A stretch of DNA of 64,000 nucleotides from Chitinivibrionales bacterium (lineage in GTDB: Bacteria; Fibrobacterota; Chitinivibrionia; Chitinivibrionales; JANQEN01). The notes under the pieces are model-generated. The model ran no database searches. It had not been told where the DNA came from and was given only the letters and a program-made list of their open reading frames with translations. The translations under genes were made by a program, and so were the position numbers. Location: contig JANQEN010000217.1 of assembly GCA_028278335.1 (NCBI GenBank), positions 1-64,000 of the forward strand. The letters run 5' to 3'. Shown here piece by piece: positions 57,969 through 64,000 of this stretch (positions are counted from its first letter, which is position 1; every line of letters begins with the position of its first letter).

Positions 57969-58004
57969 GGCTTGAATCAGCAATGATTCGAGCCGCTTTT
58001 TTTT
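57969..58004 (+). terminator. Rho-independent terminator
   Basis: GGCTTGAATCA-GCAA-TGATTCGAGCC followed by GCTTTTTTTT. Confidence 0.85.
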
Positions 58005-58090
58005 AAGCGTTTTTTAACAACATACTGTAGCCTTTTGCTCTATGATACATTATGAGACAAAGGTAAAATTAACAGAAAGAGCATTGTGCC

Positions 58091-58189
58091 ATGGGCATTA
58101 TAAACCAGTTACAATCAGTGCTCATAAAAGATGTCAAACCTTGGCTTTTACAATTTCATATCTCAGGACCAAAGATTTATACTGAATAA
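58091..58189 (+). CDS. Possible 32-aa upstream ORF
   Basis: MGIINQLQSVLIKDVKPWLLQFHISGPKIYTE*, stop overlapping the next gene start (TAATG). Confidence 0.25.
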   Translation: MGIINQLQSVLIKDVKPWLLQFHISGPKIYTE

Positions 58190-60507
58190 TGGCTAAAGAG
58201 CAGACAAAAATAGCCATCGTAAAGGATAAGATCAAGGAGACAACCTTTCTTAAAGCCGTTCAAAGGCGGCTGAGAAAGAATCGTTTTCTTCATTTTATAA
58301 CCACACCCTTTGTGGTTCTCTTTTGTACTATCTGTGCTATAGTCCTGTTGTTTCCCTATACGTCAACAGTCCAAACCTTTCATCTCCCCAAGGAGGGAGA
58401 CGTTTCAAAGGAGACGATTATCGCGCCGTTGACCTTTGATATTATGAAAGGCCAGGAGGAGCTCTCAGCTGACAAGGCGGAAGCGGAAAAACAGGTGCTC
58501 TTTGTATTCGATCGGGACATGGAAAAAGAGGGGCAGATAAAGAAAAAACTGACGACCCTTCGTTCAAACATAGCAAAGTTGACCGATGAAAAGACCGCCG
58601 ATACTATTCAATTTACTATACGCTCGCAGCTTAAACGGGAGCTTTCCGACAATACCATTGCGGAGTTTGTCAAGCGCCCCTACCTGCTCGATGATGTGAT
58701 CTTTCAAACGCAGCAGATACTAAAAACCGGTGTGCTCAGTGATTTATTAACTCCCTCTAAAGCAAAACTTGAGGAGCTTCAGCGAAAATACAATAACGAT
58801 TTTAAAAATTATCATATCTATGACAAACCCTATATCATTGTCCGGAAAGATTCGATCGATTCGCCTCTGCCGCATAAAGATCTTCCGGTAAAGGAAGAGG
58901 GACTTGATATTATCATTCATACGTTGAAGGTGGAGCGTATGTTTGACCAGATGGCTCTCAATTCAGTATATGAATTGCTGGATGCTTACCTACTTCCCAA
59001 TATTCGATTCAATGGGCAAGAGACAGAACGGCGACAACAACTTGCACGGATGTCAGTGCTTGCCACCAAGGGAAAGGTACTCAAGAATGCTGAAATCGTT
59101 CGTGAGCATCAAGAAGTAACCAAGGAGATTGTTGAGAAGCTTCGCTCTTTACATAGTACCATCGAATCCAAGGAGCATGGTAAGGAGAAACGGAGAATTC
59201 TGCGAATTAATATTGGTAAAGTACTTTTTACCATTGTGTTGTTAATACTTCTCAGCTTCTATGTCATGCGGTTTTATGGCGAACGACTGCGAAAGACAAA
59301 ACATCTTGTGGCGTTGTCCTCCATACTCATTGTACAGTTATTGATAATTCGCGTTGGTCTCATCCTCATTTATCGCTATTTTGAGGGAGGTACCGAGGTC
59401 AGCCTCTTAATTCCTGAGCTTCTTATTCCTACAGCAATCGCTTCTATCTTAGTGTCAATACTCTTTGGCCTTCGTCTTAGTTTTGTTTTTACCCTTTTTG
59501 TTGCTACCTATTTTAGTATATCTCTCTCCTTTAACCACTCCCTATTCATAGGAACACTGTTAAGCGGATTTATTGCAGGGTATGCAACGCATCGTATTCG
59601 GTATCGATGGGACTTTTTCAAGGCAATGCCCCCCATTATTACGATCTATGCACTTTTTCTTCTTATCTGGAACCTTGTTAGCTATAACTTTTCACTATGG
59701 GCTCTTACTCAAAACATTGGTTTTAGCATTATCAATTGTATTGTTACAGTCCTTCTTTCTATGATGGCTGTGGCACTGTTTGAATACTTCTTTGATATCA
59801 CCACCAATATGACTCTGGTCGAGCTCTCAGATATGAACCATCCTTTACTCAAGCGACTCTCCATTGAAGCAGCTGGAACCTATAACCATAGTGTGTTGGT
59901 AGCCAATCTTGCCGAGTCCGCTGCAGAGCGGGTCAATGCCAATCCTCTACTTGCCCGTATTGCCTCCTATTATCATGATGTGGGCAAACTGGTTAAGCCG
60001 AACTACTTTGTCGAAAATCAAAAACTGGAAAAAAATATTCACGACAAGCTCTCTCCCAATATGAGTGCCCTTATTATTTCTTCCCATGTTAAAGAGGGAC
60101 TTGAGCTTGCTAAAAAGTATAAACTTCCTACGGTTATTTCCGATGCAATTTCTGAGCACCATGGCACGAGCCTGGTCTCCTTTTTCTTTGAGAAGGCTGT
60201 AGAACAGGATCAGCATAATCAGGTAAAGGAGAAAGATTATTGCTATCCCGGACCTCGCCCACAAACGCGGGAAAACGCCATCATCATGCTTGCTGATTCG
60301 GTTGAAGCTGCTTCACGAAGCCTCTCTGCCTCATCACCTAAGATGCTTCGAGCGTTGGTAAAGAAGATAATCCACGATAAATTTGCCTCCTCGCAATTGG
60401 ATGAATGTAATATTACCTTTCATGATCTTGATAAAATTATTGAAGGATTTATGCCGGTGCTACAAGGTATTTTTCATACACGTATTGAATATCCGAACAA
60501 AAAATAG
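58189..60507 (+). CDS. 7TM-HD (PgpH/YqfF-like) phosphohydrolase
   Basis: Extracytoplasmic 7TMR-HDED-like region, TMs, HD domain TYNHSVLVANLAESAAERV, ASYYHDVGKLVKPNYFVENQ. Confidence 0.88.
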   Translation: MAKEQTKIAIVKDKIKETTFLKAVQRRLRKNRFLHFITTPFVVLFCTICAIVLLFPYTSTVQTFHLPKEGDVSKETIIAPLTFDIMKGQEELSADKAEAEKQVLFVFDRDMEKEGQIKKKLTTLRSNIAKLTDEKTADTIQFTIRSQLKRELSDNTIAEFVKRPYLLDDVIFQTQQILKTGVLSDLLTPSKAKLEELQRKYNNDFKNYHIYDKPYIIVRKDSIDSPLPHKDLPVKEEGLDIIIHTLKVERMFDQMALNSVYELLDAYLLPNIRFNGQETERRQQLARMSVLATKGKVLKNAEIVREHQEVTKEIVEKLRSLHSTIESKEHGKEKRRILRINIGKVLFTIVLLILLSFYVMRFYGERLRKTKHLVALSSILIVQLLIIRVGLILIYRYFEGGTEVSLLIPELLIPTAIASILVSILFGLRLSFVFTLFVATYFSISLSFNHSLFIGTLLSGFIAGYATHRIRYRWDFFKAMPPIITIYALFLLIWNLVSYNFSLWALTQNIGFSIINCIVTVLLSMMAVALFEYFFDITTNMTLVELSDMNHPLLKRLSIEAAGTYNHSVLVANLAESAAERVNANPLLARIASYYHDVGKLVKPNYFVENQKLEKNIHDKLSPNMSALIISSHVKEGLELAKKYKLPTVISDAISEHHGTSLVSFFFEKAVEQDQHNQVKEKDYCYPGPRPQTRENAIIMLADSVEAASRSLSASSPKMLRALVKKIIHDKFASSQLDECNITFHDLDKIIEGFMPVLQGIFHTRIEYPNKK

Positions 60508-60515
60508 GAGCTGTT

Positions 60516-61139
60516 ATGACAGTTACTAAGGCTGACACAAAGATGATTAAACGAAAACATGTCTTTATAAATCGCAAACTACAGGGGCGGTATATGGTGA
60601 CCTTCTTAGTCCCCATGCTCATTATGCTTGTGTTTATGCTTTTTACCCTCTATTTTGCTGCTCACAGCATTATTAACACGGCTGCTATTATTGTTAAGGA
60701 GGATGTTCAGAATATCGTAACACTCAACTCTCAGGACCAGGTTGAGCCCTCTGTTGAGTCCTATGAGAAGACCTTCACGGACATCAAAACATATCTTCGT
60801 AATTTTGCAGAGAATAAAAAGTATCGAAGTGCGGTACTCTCGTCACTTCTTTTGGTATTTGGGATTGGCCTCTTTTTAATTATTGTACAATTGGTGTTAC
60901 TGACCATTTTCTTTTCCCATAAGCTGGCGGGTCCACTCTATCGATTTGAGACCGTATGTCATAATATTATCAATGGTAAATATACGGACAAAATTGTTTT
61001 GCGTAAAGGGGATGACATGGTGAATCTGGCAAAGCTTCTCAATGAGGTGATTGAGAAGACCAGAAACCTCTTGAAAAAGTTGGTTGAAACTAAAGATGAG
61101 GAAGAGCGAAAAAGAATAATAGATTCAATTGAAATTTAA
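60516..61139 (+). CDS. Membrane protein with HAMP-like region
   Basis: Two TM helices; HKLAGPLYRFETVCHNIINGKYTDKIVLRKGDDMVNLAKLLNEVI. Confidence 0.65.
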   Translation: MTVTKADTKMIKRKHVFINRKLQGRYMVTFLVPMLIMLVFMLFTLYFAAHSIINTAAIIVKEDVQNIVTLNSQDQVEPSVESYEKTFTDIKTYLRNFAENKKYRSAVLSSLLLVFGIGLFLIIVQLVLLTIFFSHKLAGPLYRFETVCHNIINGKYTDKIVLRKGDDMVNLAKLLNEVIEKTRNLLKKLVETKDEEERKRIIDSIEI

Positions 61140-61203
61140 TATTGACAAAATTGCCTAAAATGAAGTAATTTAACGAGTCTTATTTGAAAGAAATGGCGGT
61201 AAT

Positions 61204-61431
61204 ATGAAAGGACCTTTTTTCTCACAAACTAATTTTCGCTTGCTTGGATTAAGCATAGCCCTCTTAGTAGTGGGATTCATTTTGCTGGGTCAAGGCCCGG
61301 TTCAAAATCATCTGTCCTGGAGTGTGGCACCGGTCCTTTTAGTTGGAGTATACTGTGTGTTGGTTCCAATCACGATACTCTATAAGAAAAAAGAGGACGA
61401 GCCAACCGCAAAGGAAAAAAAGGACACCTAG
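61204..61431 (+). CDS. Small two-TM membrane protein (possibly DUF3098-like)
   Basis: FRLLGLSIALLVVGFILLGQGP...; two hydrophobic segments. Confidence 0.55.
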   Translation: MKGPFFSQTNFRLLGLSIALLVVGFILLGQGPVQNHLSWSVAPVLLVGVYCVLVPITILYKKKEDEPTAKEKKDT

Positions 61432-61505
61432 GGCGTTTAGCTCAGCTGGTATAGAGTACCTGCCTTACAAGCAGGTGGTCGTTGGTTCGAATCCAACAAC
61501 GCCCA
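61431..61505 (+). tRNA. tRNA-Val (TAC)
   Basis: Acceptor GGGCGTT/AACGCCC, anticodon loop CTTACAA, T-loop GGTTCGAATCC. Confidence 0.95.
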
Positions 61506-61518
61506 TTAAAAGATATGT

Positions 61519-61595
<77 letters not shown>

Positions 61596-61604
61596 CAATC
61601 GCAA

Positions 61605-61637
61605 AGCCAATGTTTATTCAACATTGGCTTTTTTTTA
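61605..61637 (+). terminator. Rho-independent terminator after tRNAs
   Basis: AGCCAATGTT-TATTC-AACATTGGCT followed by a T run. Confidence 0.9.
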
Positions 61638-61699
61638 TGCACAACCATATAATTAAAAGTGCAATTTACGTTATCATCATCTTCACAAGAATAGTGCCT

Positions 61700-63598
61700 A
61701 TGGGTTCTCCCATCGTCATAGTCGGACCAATTCCCAAAGCTGATTTGAAGCTGTTTCGATCGATTGCTAAGATGAGTGATATTGCAGTAAAGGTAAAAAA
61801 GAGCGTTGAAGAGTTATCCGGAGATGCTTCATCAATTCCTCTTGCCTACCTATCCTATCTTCCTGATACTGAGCAAGCCCTGGCCGATCTCTTTGCCAGG
61901 CTGCCCTTGGGTGCTAATGAGCACTTTTTAATATATCAAAAGACTGAGCATGATAACTACCCCGCCTATTTCGACACCTTTGCGATTTCTGGCGCCTTTG
62001 AAAGTCCCCTTTCAACACTCGCTGTGCATAATATGTTTAACACAATGCAATTTTACAAAAAAACATCAACTCAATCTAAAAGCATCATTGGCGAGGTTAT
62101 TCGGTACCGAAAGCAGAAACAGCAACTTATTACCATAAGCACAGCCCTCTCACATCACCTTGATTTAGGTTCACTTCTGCTTTTGATTCTTCGAGAGTGT
62201 TGCGATATTGTCAATGCCGATGCTGGTAGCATTTACATACGAGAGCGTCACGGGCCAGGGGGTTCCTTTACTGATAAACTTCGCTTTAAAGTGTCACTCA
62301 ATAATTCCATTGACTTTAAGGCCACAGAAGAGTTTACCATACAGATAGATACCAAGCGGATCGCCTCCTATGTTGCGGCCACTGGCATGCCTCTTAATAT
62401 TCCCGATGTGTATGCCATTGACCCTTCTGCTCCTTATACCTACACCGATGACTTTGACCGGCGCTTTAATTATCATGTGACATCCATGCTGACGGTACCC
62501 TTAAAAAACGTTGAAGGTGCAGTTGTTGGGGTACTGCAGGTAATGAATAAAAAACGGGATGGCGTGGGAAAACTATCAACTCCTGCTATGGCAATAAAGG
62601 AGACTCTCCGCTTTTCCTATTCCGATGAGGAGTTTTTAGAGTCAGTCGGGGCTTTGGCTGCCGTTTCTATTGAACGAGCTCAGCTCCATGAAAACATCGA
62701 AGAGATCTTTGAGGGGTTTTTAGGCTCCTCCATAGCAGCGATTGATGAGCGAGACCGGGTTACCTCTGGTCACTCCCGAAGGGTTATGGGCTATGCCATG
62801 GCTGTGGTTGAGGCAATCAACAAAACTAAAGAGGGTGTGTTTGCCAATCTTCGCTTCTCCCGTGATCGCAAGCGGCAGTTTAAATTCGCTGCAATCCTCC
62901 ATGATATTGGAAAGATCGGCGTCCCCGAAACACTCCTTAACAAGGAGTGTCGTCTTTCACCAGCAGCGCTTGCAACTTTGTTGGCTCGATTCGACACCGC
63001 CCATTTTCAGCTACTCATCGGATCGCCGGTAGAGGAGTCCCATTGGCACAGTCCTGAGGAGGTTGATGAGGATCGGCAATTTGTACTCGCGGTGAATAAG
63101 GCTGGATACCTTAAGGAGGAGGAGTTAGAAAGGCTTTCCCGTTTAAGAAAAAAGGGTCTTACTTCTATTGATGGTACTCCTTCACCGCTTATTACTGATG
63201 ACGAATGGGACGCACTCTCTATAAAGCGGGGCAATCTAACCGATCAGGAGCGAGATATTATCAACTCTCATGCCTCCTCATCCTATAGAATTCTCTCAAA
63301 GATACCCTGGACACCGGAGCTAAAAAAAATCCCCACCATTGCAGCGCATCACCACGAAAAACTTGATGGTAGCGGATATCCCGAGGGATTAAACAATACC
63401 GAGATGTGCTTGGAAGAGAAGATCCTTGCGGTTGTCGATATTTATGATGCAATTGTCGCCCATGATCGGCCCTATAAGCCAGCCATGCCCCATGAAAAGG
63501 CTATTGCCATCCTTCGTGAGGAGGCCGAAGCTGGTCGTTTAGATAGCGATATTGTGGAGTTCTTTGTGGAACAGGGTATTCATGATATTTTTGATTAA
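61700..63598 (+). CDS. GAF + HD-GYP domain protein
   Basis: GAF region (DAGSIYIRE...LTVPLKNVEGAVVGVLQVMNK), AAILHDIGKIGVPETLL, HHHEKLDGSGYPEGL. ORF track opens at 61610 inside the terminator; ATG 61700 preferred. Confidence 0.88.
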   Translation: MGSPIVIVGPIPKADLKLFRSIAKMSDIAVKVKKSVEELSGDASSIPLAYLSYLPDTEQALADLFARLPLGANEHFLIYQKTEHDNYPAYFDTFAISGAFESPLSTLAVHNMFNTMQFYKKTSTQSKSIIGEVIRYRKQKQQLITISTALSHHLDLGSLLLLILRECCDIVNADAGSIYIRERHGPGGSFTDKLRFKVSLNNSIDFKATEEFTIQIDTKRIASYVAATGMPLNIPDVYAIDPSAPYTYTDDFDRRFNYHVTSMLTVPLKNVEGAVVGVLQVMNKKRDGVGKLSTPAMAIKETLRFSYSDEEFLESVGALAAVSIERAQLHENIEEIFEGFLGSSIAAIDERDRVTSGHSRRVMGYAMAVVEAINKTKEGVFANLRFSRDRKRQFKFAAILHDIGKIGVPETLLNKECRLSPAALATLLARFDTAHFQLLIGSPVEESHWHSPEEVDEDRQFVLAVNKAGYLKEEELERLSRLRKKGLTSIDGTPSPLITDDEWDALSIKRGNLTDQERDIINSHASSSYRILSKIPWTPELKKIPTIAAHHHEKLDGSGYPEGLNNTEMCLEEKILAVVDIYDAIVAHDRPYKPAMPHEKAIAILREEAEAGRLDSDIVEFFVEQGIHDIFD

Positions 63599-64000
63599 AT
63601 AGGCACCCAATATTAAAGTAAATCTTTCTAAAGCTGTTAGTTTCAACGTGAACAAGAAGCTACTATCGTTGCCTGGATTCGCGGACAGCAGCGATGATAT
63701 CTTTAGTAGTTGCCTTTGTCTTAATACCCTTAACTTCAAGGGGTGATTTTGTTGCCTTTCGTACTGGCGAGATTGAAAAAATCTGCCCATCTTTCCTTTT
63801 TATTCTGACAGAGCCTTCTCGACGGGCTAAATCCAATTCAATCTCCTATTTTTTTGAAAAAGGTACAATTGTACAAATAAGATATATCGCTATCAATCAA
63901 AGAACAAGTGAATTACTGAGTTGCTAGATTGTAGCAAGGATGTGTTAGTGCATTAATTTATTTTTTACCCATGAACAAAATACAAGAACAGGTTTCCCTA

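Noticed and set aside
61610-61699. Upstream extension of the GAF/HD-GYP ORF
   Set aside because: Overlaps the terminator hairpin after tRNA-Asp; ATG at 61700 is a better start.
63694-63927. 77-aa plus-strand ORF near the window end
   Set aside because: A hydrophobic N-terminus is possible, but there is no RBS or family signal strong enough to call it.

Overview
The window looks like a chromosomal segment from a Gram-negative, outer-membrane-bearing bacterium, possibly Fibrobacterota-like; that lineage is an inference from gene content only. From about 30.5 to 63.6 kb it is mostly housekeeping: pepA, lysS, LolCE/LolD, McsA-McsB-ClpC, a TamB-BamA-Skp-LpxD-LpxC/FabZ-LpxA outer-membrane operon, AnmK, a 7TM-HD phosphodiesterase, tRNA-Val and tRNA-Asp, and a GAF/HD-GYP protein. 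The first 30 kb is more accessory. It holds NicO/DUF1007 and Znu-type metal transport, a run of lipoprotein and beta-barrel-like genes ending in a formylglycine-generating-enzyme-fold (FGE-fold) protein, and a Rieske / cytochrome-b-like / gluconate-DH-subunit-3-like / GMC oxidoreductase module. The strongest candidate for an undescribed system is at 23.3-30.2 kb (minus strand). There a 1252-aa fusion of radical SAM, ketosynthase and a degenerate CLF-like ketosynthase sits with ACP, an orphan GcvT-like protein, FabG and FabD. Other notable items are a degenerate tandem array of nine 42-bp units (14 codons each) with a protein-like reading frame, a cytochrome b-like protein that keeps the ligands for only one of two hemes, an internally deleted alcohol dehydrogenase relic, and an interspersed structured repeat present in two inverted copies. 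All family calls come from reading motifs by eye; no database search was run.
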